DNA of 64,000 nucleotides, from contig NZ_JAFMPY010000001.1 in assembly GCF_017353515.1 (NCBI RefSeq), positions 417,885-481,884 on the forward strand, in the 5' to 3' direction. The number at the start of each line of letters is the position of its first letter. Position 1 is the stretch's first letter. Both the position numbers and the translations under genes were made by a program. The DNA is from Jiella sonneratiae (GTDB taxonomy: Bacteria; Pseudomonadota; Alphaproteobacteria; Rhizobiales; Rhizobiaceae). This document shows, in pieces, positions 1 through 9,107 of the stretch. The notes under the pieces are model-generated. The model was not told where the DNA came from and did no database searches. It saw only the letters and a list, made by a program, of their open reading frames with translations.

Positions 1-47
1 TTGGAAGAGCCGTCGCCTGCCGTAACAGGCGGGCTGGCGGGCGGCGG

Positions 48-1628
48 TCAGTCGGTGCAGACGACCGGGTAGACCGCGTCCTTCACCTTCGCCGTTGCGT
101 CGGGCACGCTCTCGAGCGCCGCCTTGGGATCGGCGGTCCTGAAGGCGACGCCGTTCTTGTGCAGGAAGGAAGCGACGGCGTCGGGACGGATGGCGAAGTT
201 GATCGACTGCGGGATGTCCCCCGTCGCGTCGGCAACGGCGACGGCGTCGAGCTTGGCGGTGACGACGCCCACCACGCGGCCGGCGAGATCGACCAGCGGA
301 CCGCCCGAATTGCCCGGCTGCACCGGGGCCGAGATCTGCAGGTAGCGCGGATCGTTCATCAGGCCGAGCAGCGAGGAGACGTTGCCGCGGGTGACGTTCA
401 GCGAGTCGGCGAGGATCGAGCGCAGCGGGAAGCCGAGGGCGAGGATGTCCTCGCCGAGCCGCGGCTTCGTCGCCGAGATGGCGAGCGGCGTACCGATGCT
501 CGAATTCACATGGACCAGCGCGAGGTCGTTGTCCGCGTCGATGCGGATCTCCGACGCCGGGACATTGGCGCCGACCTCGACCTTGCGGCAGCCGCGCACG
601 ACATGGGCATTGGTCAAGAGCCAGCCGTCGGCCACGACGAAGCCGGAGCCCGCCATGTCGAAGGCCGGCGTGCCGGGCTGCGGCGAAACACCCTGGGCCG
701 GCTCGATGGCGGCCTTGCCGTAGCGGCGCTCGCGCGGCAGCTCGAACATGTGAGACCCGGCACCCGCCTCGCCGCCGTCGGCCATCGCATAGCGCGTCTC
801 GCCCCGTTCGGTCGCCCGCCGGTGGGCCAGCATGGCAGAGAACGGCTTGTCGGCATTTTCGGCGACGAGCGGAGCGCTCGGCTCGCCGGCAAACGGTTCG
901 AAGAGGTTGGAAGCGACGGTGACGAAGGGCGCGAGATCGCCCACAGCCTTTTCCGGATAGGACACCGAAAAGCCGCGGAGGTCCGGCCCGGAGCCGGCAA
1001 AGCGCATGAAGTAGTGTCGTCCCGCCTCGGTCCCGGCGACGGTGAACCAGTCGCCGGCCTTCTCGGAGTCGAGCACCGACCGCTTGGCCGTCGGCTGGCT
1101 GAGGGTCTCGTAGAGACCGGCCAGCGTCTGCCCGGTGTCGGAGATCCGGACGGTCTCGACCTCGACGCTGCCGTCCTCGGCGCGCCAGAGATTGCCGACC
1201 TCGGTCCGGCCACGATCGCTGACGAGCTTCAGCGGCAGAGCGAGGCGGGCACCGGTGGCGCCATCGTCGACCATGGCGACGCCGAGATCCTGCTGAACCG
1301 TGTCCGAAAGCGAGATCAGCTGCTGCAGCATCACCTCGCTGATGACACCGTCGGCCTGCATGCCGTGCCGCGCCTGGAAGTCGCGGATCGCCCGCAGGGT
1401 CGGCGCGGCTATCATGCCGGAGAACGGCCCGGAATAATCGCCGGTCCAGGCGAGCCGGATCTGCAGGCCGCGGCGGAAGGAAAGGTCCGTCTGCGTGTTG
1501 TAGGCAAGTGACAGATTGGCCGGGGAGGATGTGGTAGCCGTGACGTGGGAAGACGGCTCACGTGCGAGCGCGGCCGGCGAAGTCGCCAGCACGAATGCCG
1601 CAATCATGACCCCCAATCCGCGACGCAT
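48..1628 (-). CDS. Secreted trypsin-like serine protease with peptidoglycan-binding-type domain
   Basis: 526 aa. An N-terminal signal peptide ends near AALA, so the protein is exported. Residues about 45-110 resemble a peptidoglycan_binding_1 module (FSGMIAAPTLRAIRDFQAR). Residues about 325-500 form a chymotrypsin-fold (S1C/DegP-like) protease with the full triad: His about 341 in LLTNAHVV, Asp about 368 in DADNDLALV and Ser about 441 in GNSGGPL. There is no PDZ domain, unlike DegP. Family knowledge suggests an envelope protease that may be localised to peptidoglycan; the substrate is unknown. The gene reads away from rmuC, and a short AT-rich tract near 1690-1710 lies upstream of its start. 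The protease assignment is secure, the biological role is not. Confidence 0.85.
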   Translation of the reverse strand: MRRGLGVMIAAFVLATSPAALAREPSSHVTATTSSPANLSLAYNTQTDLSFRRGLQIRLAWTGDYSGPFSGMIAAPTLRAIRDFQARHGMQADGVISEVMLQQLISLSDTVQQDLGVAMVDDGATGARLALPLKLVSDRGRTEVGNLWRAEDGSVEVETVRISDTGQTLAGLYETLSQPTAKRSVLDSEKAGDWFTVAGTEAGRHYFMRFAGSGPDLRGFSVSYPEKAVGDLAPFVTVASNLFEPFAGEPSAPLVAENADKPFSAMLAHRRATERGETRYAMADGGEAGAGSHMFELPRERRYGKAAIEPAQGVSPQPGTPAFDMAGSGFVVADGWLLTNAHVVRGCRKVEVGANVPASEIRIDADNDLALVHVNSSIGTPLAISATKPRLGEDILALGFPLRSILADSLNVTRGNVSSLLGLMNDPRYLQISAPVQPGNSGGPLVDLAGRVVGVVTAKLDAVAVADATGDIPQSINFAIRPDAVASFLHKNGVAFRTADPKAALESVPDATAKVKDAVYPVVCTD

Positions 1629-1849
1629 ATCGTCCCCCTGCGGTGTCGACGTTCCAGCCTACAATGCAGCCAGAGCGGTTTCGATCCGTCTAGCATAATC
1701 TTTTTTTAAGGTTTCCAGGCGCTGTTAGCCGTTACGCAGGGGAATGTACAGCTATTCACGCAGCGTTGATTGCCTTGCGAGGCGGGCGCCTGCGTCATGC
1801 CGGGCCTTGCTTGCCTGCGTTCGCCGCCCTGCCCTTCGGTCGCGACCGT

Positions 1850-3019
1850 TCAGCCGCGCGCGCCCGGCGCGGCGATCCCGTCCGGCCGCGTCTCTTCCCC
1901 GAGTTCGACGTCGGCGATCCTGCGGCCGCGATGCCGGAGCTTCTCGCTCGACAGGCCGATCTGGTCGACGTCGCGCGAGGCCTGGCCGAAATGCTGGCGC
2001 AGCGCCGCGACCCGCGCATCGAGCCGTTCCAGATCTTCGGCGAAGAGCCGGACCTCGGCCTGGATCCGCCCGGCCGAGGCGCGCAGCCTGGCATCCTTGA
2101 GCACCGCCTGGACGACCTGGATCGACAGGTTGAGCAGCGACGGCGAGACGATGACGACGCCGGCCCGGTAGGCCTTCTGGACGATATCGTCGAACTCCTC
2201 GTGGAGGACGGCGAAGACGGTCTCCGACGGGACGAAGAGGAAGGCGGTGTCCTGGGTCTCGCCGGGGATCAGGTATTTTTCCGCGATCGCCCGGACATGG
2301 ACGTCCATGTCGCGCCGCAGCCGGGCGCCCGCCGCCGACCGCCCGGCCTCGTCGCCCGCCGCCTCCAGCGCGCTGTAGGCCTCCAGCGGAAACTTCGCGT
2401 CGACGACGAGGCCCGGTGCGCCGTTCGGCATGCGGATCAGGCAGTCCGGCCGGCGGCCGTTCGACAGCGTCGCCTGGAACCGGTAGGCCGAGGCCGGCAG
2501 GGCATCGGCGACGATCGCCTGCATCCGGCCCTCGCCGAAGGCGCCGCGGCTCTGCTTGTTGGCGAGGACGTCCTTCAGCCGCACCACCTCGCCGGCGAGG
2601 TTGCGGATCTCGCTCTGGGCGCGATCGATCACGGCGAGACGTTCGGCAAGGATCGAAAGCGACGCCTTGGTGTCCTTCGTGGTGGAGAGGATCGACTGGC
2701 CGACGCGGCTGGTGAGGCCGTCGAGACGGTCCGAGAGCGTCCGTGTCAGGTCTGCCTGCCGGGCGCCGAAGATCTCCGCCATCGTCTGCATCCGCCCGGA
2801 GATCTCGGCCTGCGCGCTCAGAACGGCGTCGAGCCGTTCGGCATCCGCCTCGGCCGCCTCGAGCGCCGCCTGCCGCGACCGGGCGCGCCCGGCCGCCCGC
2901 AGCCAGAGGACGGCGACGCAGAAAAGCGCCGCGGCGAGGAACAGCGACAGCCCGTCGACCCTCACGCCGAGGAGCGTCGCGACGGGACGGTTCAGTTGTG
3001 CGGCGAGATCGGGACTCAT
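1850..3019 (-). CDS. rmuC: DNA recombination protein RmuC
   Basis: 389 aa. An N-terminal membrane-anchor segment (LFLAAALFCVAVLWLRAAG) is followed by a helical, coiled-coil-like region at about 45-130. The conserved RmuC nuclease-like domain follows, with GAFGEGRMQAIV, RPDCLIRMPNG, VVDAKFPLEAY, GETQDTAFLFVPSE and VVIVSPSLL. RmuC proteins limit DNA inversions and act in recombination; the fold relates to restriction endonuclease-like nucleases. The length is usual for the family. It is divergent from def with about 140 bp between them. The start at 3019 (MSPDLAAQL) places the membrane segment directly at the N terminus. Confidence 0.9.
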   Translation of the reverse strand: MSPDLAAQLNRPVATLLGVRVDGLSLFLAAALFCVAVLWLRAAGRARSRQAALEAAEADAERLDAVLSAQAEISGRMQTMAEIFGARQADLTRTLSDRLDGLTSRVGQSILSTTKDTKASLSILAERLAVIDRAQSEIRNLAGEVVRLKDVLANKQSRGAFGEGRMQAIVADALPASAYRFQATLSNGRRPDCLIRMPNGAPGLVVDAKFPLEAYSALEAAGDEAGRSAAGARLRRDMDVHVRAIAEKYLIPGETQDTAFLFVPSETVFAVLHEEFDDIVQKAYRAGVVIVSPSLLNLSIQVVQAVLKDARLRASAGRIQAEVRLFAEDLERLDARVAALRQHFGQASRDVDQIGLSSEKLRHRGRRIADVELGEETRPDGIAAPGARG

Positions 3020-3121
3020 GCCCGAGCCTCATAGCATGCAAAGGTTAAGGATGGGACCAAAAGCAGAACGAAACGACGGGAGAAGCCGCCGCAAACACTG
3101 CAACCCCGCGCAACAACCGGA

Positions 3122-3150
3122 TTGACCGCCCCCGCGCCAGCGACTACCTC
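3122..3150 (+). promoter_or_regulatory. Possible promoter of def-fmt
   Basis: A TTGACC hexamer at 3122-3127 is followed after 17 nt by TACCTC (3145-3150), just upstream of the def ATG at 3158. The -35 is good and the -10 is weak, so this is tentative. If real, the leader would be only a few bases long. Confidence 0.3.
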
Positions 3151-3157
3151 CGCAGCC

Positions 3158-3673
3158 ATGACGATCAAGCCGCTCATCATCCTCCCCGATCCCAAGCTGC
3201 GCCAGGTCTCGACGCCCATCGAGCGGGTGGACGAGACGCTGCGCAAATTCGCCGACGACATGCTGGAGACGATGTACGACGCCCCCGGCATCGGCCTTGC
3301 CGCGATCCAGGTGGGCGAGCCGATCCGGATGCTCGTCCTCGACGTGTCGAAGGAGGAAGAGGAGAAGACGCCGCGCGTCTTCCTCAATCCCGAGGTCGTC
3401 TCGCGGTCCGACGGGCGGAGCACCTACGAGGAGGGCTGCCTCTCCATTCCCGACTATTATGCCGAGGTGGAGCGGCCGGCCGAGGTGACGGTGCGCTATC
3501 TCGGCCTCGACGGAGCGATGCACGAGGAAAGCGCGAGCGGGCTCTACGCCACCTGCCTGCAGCACGAGATCGACCATCTCGACGGCATCCTGTTCATCGA
3601 CCACATCTCGAAGCTCAAGCGCGACATGGTGATCAAGAAGTTCACCAAGCAGGCGCGGCTCAAGGCGGGCTGA
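3158..3673 (+). CDS. def: Peptide deformylase
   Basis: 171 aa. Removes the formyl group from the N-terminal Met of new proteins. All three family motifs are present: motif 1 [10 protein letters not shown] (about 44-53), motif 2 EEGCLSIP (Cys94) and motif 3 QHEIDHLDG (His136, Glu137, His140). Cys94 and the two His residues bind the metal and Glu137 is catalytic. An upstream TTG at 3122 would add 12 residues, but the ATG at 3158 starts right at the conserved [12 protein letters not shown] and gives the normal length. fmt follows after 4 nt, the classic def-fmt operon in which formylation and deformylation enzymes are co-expressed. Confidence 0.97.
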   Translation: MTIKPLIILPDPKLRQVSTPIERVDETLRKFADDMLETMYDAPGIGLAAIQVGEPIRMLVLDVSKEEEEKTPRVFLNPEVVSRSDGRSTYEEGCLSIPDYYAEVERPAEVTVRYLGLDGAMHEESASGLYATCLQHEIDHLDGILFIDHISKLKRDMVIKKFTKQARLKAG

Positions 3674-3677
3674 GCCG

Positions 3678-4652
3678 GTGGCGCTCGCCGTCGTCTACAT
3701 GGGCACGCCGGCCTTCTCGGTGCCGACGCTCGCCGCCGTCGCCGCGGCCGGCCATTCGTTTCGGGCGGTCTATACCCAGCCGCCGCGCAAGGCCGGGCGG
3801 CGCGGGCTGAAGCTCACGCCGTCGCCGGTCCATCTCGAGGCGGAGCGCCTGGGCCTTCCCGTCCGCACGCCCCTCGATTTCAAGGATCCGGCGGAGATCG
3901 AGGCCTTCGCGGCGCTTCAGGCCGACGTCGCGGTGGTCGTCGCCTACGGCCTCCTCTTGCCGAAGCGGCTTCTCGACGCGCCGCGCTTCGGCTGCCTCAA
4001 CGGCCACGGCTCGCTGCTGCCGCGCTGGCGCGGCGCCGCGCCCATCCAGCGGGCGATCGAGGCGGGCGACGCGGTGACCGGCATGATGGTGATGCGGATG
4101 GAGGCGGGGCTCGACACCGGCCCGGTGGCGCTCACCGCCGAGACGCCGATCGGACCGTCGGAGACGGCGGGCGACCTGCAGGAGCGGCTCAGCCGGCTCT
4201 CGGCAACCCTGATGGTCGAGGCGCTGGAAAAGCTCGAAGCCGGCACCCTCGCCTTCGAAGAACAGGCCGCGATCGAAGCCCGCACCGGACGCCGGGCCGT
4301 CTATGCCAGAAAGATCGACAAGGCGGAGGCCGAGATCGACTGGTCGGCCGCGGCGGGTGCCGTCGCCGGCAGAATCAACGGCTTTTCGCCGATGCCGGGG
4401 GCCTTCACGACCGTCGCGCTCGGCGGCGCGCCGGAGCGGGTAAAGGTCCTGCGGGCGGTCGCCCTCGCCGGAGCCGAACTCTCCGGCGACGCTTGCGAGG
4501 CGCCCGGCACCGTGCTCGACGACGGGCTCGCCGTCGCCTGCGGCAGCGGCGCCGTGCGTCTCCTGGAACTGCAGCGTCCCGGCGGCCGGCCGATGCGGGC
4601 CGCCGACCTGCTGCGCGGCACGCCGGTCGCCCGCGGCGTGCGCCTCGGCTGA
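3678..4652 (+). CDS. fmt: Methionyl-tRNA formyltransferase
   Basis: 324 aa. Transfers a formyl group from 10-formyl-THF to initiator Met-tRNA. The N-terminal Rossmann domain opens with VVYMGTPAFSVP. The active-site region is NGHGSLLPRWRGAAPIQRAI, containing the catalytic Asn-His, and GLDTGPVA follows. The C-terminal tRNA-binding domain is marked by RINGFSPMPGAFT. The start is GTG at 3678, 4 nt after the def stop, consistent with translational coupling. The gene ends in a hairpin shared with the convergent tgt. Length and motifs are standard. Confidence 0.97.
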   Translation: MALAVVYMGTPAFSVPTLAAVAAAGHSFRAVYTQPPRKAGRRGLKLTPSPVHLEAERLGLPVRTPLDFKDPAEIEAFAALQADVAVVVAYGLLLPKRLLDAPRFGCLNGHGSLLPRWRGAAPIQRAIEAGDAVTGMMVMRMEAGLDTGPVALTAETPIGPSETAGDLQERLSRLSATLMVEALEKLEAGTLAFEEQAAIEARTGRRAVYARKIDKAEAEIDWSAAAGAVAGRINGFSPMPGAFTTVALGGAPERVKVLRAVALAGAELSGDACEAPGTVLDDGLAVACGSGAVRLLELQRPGGRPMRAADLLRGTPVARGVRLG

Positions 4653-4669
4653 GACCACGATCAGCCGAG
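4644..4669. terminator. Hairpin between convergent fmt and tgt
   Basis: A perfect 9-bp stem (CTCGGCTGA at 4644-4652 with TCAGCCGAG at 4661-4669) encloses an 8-nt loop. Each arm ends in the stop codon of one of the two convergent genes. There is no T-tract, so intrinsic termination is uncertain, but the placement fits a bidirectional 3'-end structure. Confidence 0.55.
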
Positions 4670-5803
4670 CGCCGGCAGGTCGCCTTTTGCCCAGCCTTCC
4701 GAGACCTCGGCACAGAAGTCGCCGTAGCGGCCGGCCTCGATCGCCGCCCGGATGCCGGCCATCAGCGACTGGTAGTAGGCAAGGTTGTTCCACGTCAGCA
4801 GCATGCCGCCGAGCGACTCGTCCGAGCGCACGAGGTGATGCAGATAGGCCCGCGAATAATCGCGCGCCGCCGGGCAGTCCGACGTCTCGTCGAGCGGCCG
4901 CGGGTCCTCGGCATGGCGGGCGTTCTTCAGGTTGATCTTGCCGCGGCGGGAATAGGCGAGGCCGTGCCGGCCGGCTCTGGTCGGCATCACGCAGTCGAAC
5001 ATGTCGATGCCCCGGGCGACGGAGCGGATGATGTCGTCCGGCGTGCCGACACCCATCAGGTAGCGCGGCTTCGCCTCGGGCAGCACCGGCACCGTCTCGT
5101 CGAGCGTTTCGAGCATCACCGCCTGCGGCTCGCCGACGGCGAGACCGCCGACGGCGTAGCCCTTGAGGTCCATCGCCGAAAGGCCCGCCGCCGAGCGCTG
5201 GCGCAGGTCGATCTCCGTGCCGCCCTGGACGATGCCGAACATCGCCTTGCCGGGCTGGTTGCCGAACGCCGCCTTGCACCGTTCGGCCCAACGCAGCGAC
5301 AGTTCCATCGCCCGTTCGATCTCCGGCCGCTCGGCCGGCAGGCGGATGCACTCGTCGAGCTGCATCTGGATGTCGGAGTCGAGCAGCCCCTGGATCTCGA
5401 TCGAGCGTTCCGGCGTCAGCGAATGGACCGAGCCGTCGACATGCGAGCGGAAGGTGACGCCGGTCTCGTCGAGCTTCCTGAGGTCGGCGAGCGACATCAC
5501 CTGGAAGCCGCCGGAATCGGTCAGGATCGGATAGGGCCAGCGCGCGAATTCGTGCAGGCCGCCGAGCCGGGCGACGCGCTCGGCGCCCGGGCGCAGCATC
5601 AGGTGGTAGACGTTTCCGAGGATGATGTCGGCGCCGAGTTCCCGGACCTGGGAGAGATACATCGCCTTGACGGTCCCGGCGGTCCCGACCGGCATGAAGG
5701 CGGGCGTGCGCACCGTGCCGCGCGGCATCGCAATCGTGCCGCGGCGGGCGCGACCGTCTGTCGCATGGAGGCGGAAGGAGAAGGCTTCGGTCATGGCCGG
5801 CAT
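4661..5803 (-). CDS. tgt: tRNA-guanine transglycosylase (queuosine pathway)
   Basis: 380 aa. Exchanges G34 for preQ1 in GUN-anticodon tRNAs. Visible motifs are GTAGTVKAM, the [11 protein letters not shown] substrate-binding segment, GGLAVGE, and [13 protein letters not shown] with the nucleophilic Asp. The family zinc site is normally CxCxxC plus a downstream His. Here that stretch reads [17 protein letters not shown], so two of the three Cys positions are Ser and Ala (see findings). Everything else looks intact and the length is normal. queA, the next queuosine step, is on the same strand about 0.8 kb upstream. The start at 5803 gives MPAMTEAF; the second Met (MTEAF) is an alternative. Confidence 0.95.
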   Translation of the reverse strand: MPAMTEAFSFRLHATDGRARRGTIAMPRGTVRTPAFMPVGTAGTVKAMYLSQVRELGADIILGNVYHLMLRPGAERVARLGGLHEFARWPYPILTDSGGFQVMSLADLRKLDETGVTFRSHVDGSVHSLTPERSIEIQGLLDSDIQMQLDECIRLPAERPEIERAMELSLRWAERCKAAFGNQPGKAMFGIVQGGTEIDLRQRSAAGLSAMDLKGYAVGGLAVGEPQAVMLETLDETVPVLPEAKPRYLMGVGTPDDIIRSVARGIDMFDCVMPTRAGRHGLAYSRRGKINLKNARHAEDPRPLDETSDCPAARDYSRAYLHHLVRSDESLGGMLLTWNNLAYYQSLMAGIRAAIEAGRYGDFCAEVSEGWAKGDLPALG

Positions 5804-6026
5804 CGGGTAGCCCGCCGGGCGCCGGCTGGCAACGCGAAAACGCCCGCGGGCGGTTATTTCGCCTCACGGCCCGGCAGGCTCGCGCCTCGCTCGGATCACA
5901 AGAGACACGCGGCTTGAGAACTCACGAATGGTTGCGAACAGCAAGGATTTGCGATCCCTCGTCGGGAACGCTCGACGGCTGCCGGGAGTTGTCGGCCCCG
6001 AAGGACAATCCAGAAGGATCGAACCG

Positions 6027-6347
6027 ATGAAACGCATCATCCTCGCCGTCGCCGCGATCGCGCTTGCCGCTCCGGCCGCCGTCGCCCAGACGACCACGAC
6101 GACGACCACCACCGTCGAGACCACCAAGGAGCCCGACTACGACACGATCCGGACCTACGTCACCAAGGAGAAGCACGAGTCCGTGGCGGCTCCCGACGGC
6201 TACACCGTGACGGTCGGCACCGCCCTTCCGGAGCCGGTGCCGCTGTACCGTCTTCCGGACAATGTCGGCCCCTACGAATATGCCGTCGTCGACGGCCACA
6301 CCGTGCTGGTCGACGACAACCGCAACATCGTGAAGATCATCGACTGA
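6027..6347 (+). CDS. Secreted DUF1236 protein
   Basis: 106 aa. The ATG at 6027 has an AGAAGGA ribosome-binding site and opens a clear signal peptide (MKRIILAVAAIALAAPAAVA). A run of eight Thr follows, then a DUF1236 domain ending in RLPDNVGPYEYAVVDGHTVLVD. DUF1236 proteins are small exported proteins common in Hyphomicrobiales; their function is not known. The TGA stop at 6345-6347 forms the first bases of an intergenic repeat, so the repeat abuts or supplied the gene's end. An upstream in-frame extension to 5928 lacks coding character. Confidence 0.8.
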   Translation: MKRIILAVAAIALAAPAAVAQTTTTTTTTVETTKEPDYDTIRTYVTKEKHESVAAPDGYTVTVGTALPEPVPLYRLPDNVGPYEYAVVDGHTVLVDDNRNIVKIID

Positions 6348-6449
6348 TACGAGATCAGCTCGATCGGAGCGGGGCCCGTATCAGGCCCGCGCGGCGAATG
6401 ACCGTCTTTGTTTCCGGCATCACGAAGTGATCTGCCGGAAACCGTATGA
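6345..6449 (+). repeat. 105-bp two-hairpin intergenic repeat, copy A
   Basis: This segment is a close relative of 26646-26750. It starts TGATACGAG and ends CCGTATGA, forming near-inverted termini. It contains two stem-loops: an outer/inner stem around CGATCGGAGC, and GTTTCCGGC paired with GCCGGAAAC. The first bases are the stop codon of the preceding gene. It looks like a MITE- or REP-type element. Confidence 0.75.
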
Positions 6450-6611
6450 CGAATTTCGCGCGGCCGCGAGGCTGCAGCGTCCAGTCAGACACCGGGCGGG
6501 GCCGCGAGGCTCCGCCCGTTGCGTTTGCGGTGGAGGCGAGCGCATGGCCGAGCGTCGGCTCGCGCTCGGAAGCAGAAGCCGGCGGGCGGGCCAGCCCCGT
6601 GCGCTCGATCG

Positions 6612-7703
6612 TCACGTCGCCCGATCCAGCAGGCAGGCATCGCCATAGGAATAGAAGCGATAGCCGGTCGCGACGGCGTGGGCATAGGCCGACCGCATGG
6701 TATCGAGGCCCGAAAAGGCCGAGACCAGCATGAACAGCGTCGAGCGCGGCAGGTGGAAATTCGTCACCAGGCGGTCGACCGCCCTGAAGCGGTAGCCGGG
6801 GGTAATGAAGATGTCGGTCGCGCCGGCGAAGGGACGGATGACGCCGTCGCCGCCGGCAGCGCTTTCGAGGAGCCGCAGCGACGTCGTCCCGACGGCGACG
6901 ATGCGCCCGCCCCGCCGCCTCGCTTCGTTCAGCCGCTCCGCCGTCGCCGCATCGACATGGCCGATCTCCGCGTGCATGCGGTGCTCTGCGGTGTCTTCCG
7001 CCTTGACCGGCAGGAACGTGCCGGCCCCGACGTGCAGCGTCAGGAACTCGACGCCGACGCCGCCGGCCTCGAAGCGCTGCATGAGTTCCGGCGTGAAGTG
7101 CAGACCCGCCGTCGGCGCCGCGACGGCACCGCTGTTTTTGGCGAAGATCGTCTGGTAGTCGCGCCGGTCGGCCTCGTCGTCCGGCCGCTTCGAGGCGATG
7201 TAGGGGGGCAGCGGGATGTGGCCGATGGCGGCGATCGCCTCGTCGAGGACCGGGCCCGCGAGTTCGAAACGCAGCGTCGCCTCGCCGGCTTCGCCCCGCT
7301 CTTCGACCTCCGCGACAAGCCGGCCCATCAGGCAGGCGCCGCCCTCCTCGGCCCCGAAGACGATCCGGTCGCCGGCCTTCACCCGCTTCGCCGGGCGCAG
7401 AAAGGCCTTCCAGCGATCCGGGTCGAGGCGCATGTGCAGCGTCGCCTCGATGCGGGCGACGCCGTCGCCGGTGGTCACGCCCTCGCGCCGTCGGATGCCG
7501 CTCAGGCGTGCCGGGATGACCCTGGTATCATTGAAGACGAGCACGTCGCCCGGACGGCAGAGGCCGGGCAGGTCGCCGACCGTGCGGTCGGCGAGCGAAC
7601 CCGACGCCGCGACGCAGAGCAGCCGCGCCGCCTCGCGCGGCACGGCCGGCCGAAGCGCGATTCGCTCCTCCGGGAGGTCGAAGTCGAAGAGGTCGACGCG
7701 CAT
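6612..7703 (-). CDS. queA: S-adenosylmethionine:tRNA ribosyltransferase-isomerase
   Basis: 363 aa. Moves the ribosyl moiety of SAM onto preQ1-tRNA to make epoxyqueuosine. Family motifs are clear: [62 protein letters not shown] and [17 protein letters not shown]. It is the last gene of a minus-strand run (coaD, two cyclophilins, queA), and tgt lies further downstream on the same strand. The start [11 protein letters not shown] at 7703 matches the family N terminus. Confidence 0.97.
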   Translation of the reverse strand: MRVDLFDFDLPEERIALRPAVPREAARLLCVAASGSLADRTVGDLPGLCRPGDVLVFNDTRVIPARLSGIRRREGVTTGDGVARIEATLHMRLDPDRWKAFLRPAKRVKAGDRIVFGAEEGGACLMGRLVAEVEERGEAGEATLRFELAGPVLDEAIAAIGHIPLPPYIASKRPDDEADRRDYQTIFAKNSGAVAAPTAGLHFTPELMQRFEAGGVGVEFLTLHVGAGTFLPVKAEDTAEHRMHAEIGHVDAATAERLNEARRRGGRIVAVGTTSLRLLESAAGGDGVIRPFAGATDIFITPGYRFRAVDRLVTNFHLPRSTLFMLVSAFSGLDTMRSAYAHAVATGYRFYSYGDACLLDRAT

Positions 7704-7794
7704 CGTCGCAAGGCTCTCATGTCAGGCGCCGCGCATCGCCGGCGCCGCCGCCCGGCCGACGGCCGGCGAGACGCGTTGCCGGGCGGGCGAGGCC

Positions 7795-8271
7795 TCAGCC
7801 TTCGAGGTCTGCCGCGACCCGCATGGTCTTGATCTGGTCGGGATCGCGCACCGGCTCGCCGCGCTTGATCTGGTCGACGTTCTCCATGCCCTCGATCACC
7901 TCGCCCCAGACCGAATACTGCTTGTTCAGCCAGGGCGCGTCCTCGAAGCAGATGAAGAACTGCGAGTTCGCCGAATTGGGATTGGCCGTCCGCGCCGCCG
8001 AGACGGTTCCGCGCTTGTGCGGCGTGTCCGAGAACTCGGCCTTGAGGTCGGGCTTGTCGGAACCGCCGGCGCCGGTGCCGGTCGGATCGCCGGTCTGCGC
8101 CATGAAGCCGTCGATAACCCGGTGAAAGACCACGCCGTCGTAAAAGCCTTCACGCGCGAGTTCCTTCACCCGTGCGACGTGGCCCGGAGCGATGTCCGGC
8201 CTCAGCTTGATGACGACCGTGCCCTTGCTCGTCTCGAGTATCAGCGTGTCTTCGGGATTTTCGTAAGCCAA
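7795..8271 (-). CDS. Cytoplasmic cyclophilin-type peptidylprolyl isomerase
   Basis: 158 aa from a TTG at 8271, or 167 aa from an ATG at 8298. I prefer TTG because it directly precedes the family start (AYENPEDTLILET) and has a purine-rich GAGAGGG 7 nt upstream. The cyclophilin core is intact: FHRVIDGFMAQTGD, NSANSQFFI, YSVWGEVIEGM. There is no signal peptide, unlike the adjacent paralogue, so it should act in the cytosol as a prolyl cis-trans isomerase. The pair lies between coaD and queA, the usual arrangement in Hyphomicrobiales. Confidence 0.92.
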   Translation of the reverse strand: MAYENPEDTLILETSKGTVVIKLRPDIAPGHVARVKELAREGFYDGVVFHRVIDGFMAQTGDPTGTGAGGSDKPDLKAEFSDTPHKRGTVSAARTANPNSANSQFFICFEDAPWLNKQYSVWGEVIEGMENVDQIKRGEPVRDPDQIKTMRVAADLEG

Positions 8272-8432
8272 CGGAGCGCCCTCTCTTTCCGTGAACATGC
8301 CGGCCGTTGCCCGGCCGGCGCGTGAACGGGCTGTTTGGGCGCTTTTGGCGCGAGACGCAAGAGCGCGGCCGGGACGCGCCTGCGACAGCTCGTCCCGCTC
8401 CGCCGCCTCAGCCAAGGCTCACGCGCGAAAGA

Positions 8433-9029
8433 CTATTTTTGGTCCGCGGCGACCGTGACCGTCAGCATCTTGTCGGGATCGTCCACCGCGCCGTTGGCCT
8501 GGGAGTCGCCCTTCTTGATCTTGTCGACCACGTCCATGCCCTTGGTGACGTTGCCGACCACCGTATACTGGCCGTCGAGGAAATGGCCGTCGGCGAGCAT
8601 GATGAAGAACTGCGAGTTGGCCGAGTTCGGATCCTGGGCGCGGGCCATGCCGACGGTGCCGCGATCGAAGGGCTCCTTGGAGAACTCCGCCTTGAGGTCC
8701 GGCAGCTTCGATCCGCCCATGCCGGCGCGGTCCGGGCTGAAGCCGCTCGATCCTTCCTTGCCGAACTCGACGTCGCCCGTCTGGGCCATGAAGCCGTCGA
8801 TCACCCGGTGAAAGACGACGCCGTCATAGGCGTGGTCGCGGGCGAGCTGCTTGATCCGCTTGACGTGGTTCGGCGCGAGGTCCGGCCGCAGCTTGACGTC
8901 GATCTCGCCGTCCTTCGTCATGATCACCAGCGTGTTCTCCGCCTCGGATTTCGGCGATGCGGCATGGGCCGGCATCGACGCGGCGGAGATCGCGGCCGCA
9001 AGGCCGAGCATTGCAACGAGTTTCATCAT
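8433..9029 (-). CDS. Periplasmic cyclophilin-type peptidylprolyl isomerase
   Basis: 198 aa with a signal peptide (MMKLVAMLGLAAAISAASMPAHA), so it probably acts in the periplasm. The cyclophilin core matches its neighbour (FHRVIDGFMAQTGD, NSANSQFFIML, YTVVGNVTKGMD) but has an insert after the TGD motif (EFGKEGSSGFSPDRAGMGG). Two adjacent ATGs, at 9029 and 9026, could both serve as start. Same-strand neighbours coaD (upstream) and the cytoplasmic cyclophilin (downstream) suggest one operon. Confidence 0.93.
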   Translation of the reverse strand: MMKLVAMLGLAAAISAASMPAHAASPKSEAENTLVIMTKDGEIDVKLRPDLAPNHVKRIKQLARDHAYDGVVFHRVIDGFMAQTGDVEFGKEGSSGFSPDRAGMGGSKLPDLKAEFSKEPFDRGTVGMARAQDPNSANSQFFIMLADGHFLDGQYTVVGNVTKGMDVVDKIKKGDSQANGAVDDPDKMLTVTVAADQK

Positions 9030-9107
9030 GTCACCCCAAAATCGAAGCCGGCCTGCGCCGAAGCCGGGAACCGGAGCCGCCGCTTCGCCCCCGGTTTTCC
9101 GGCAGCG

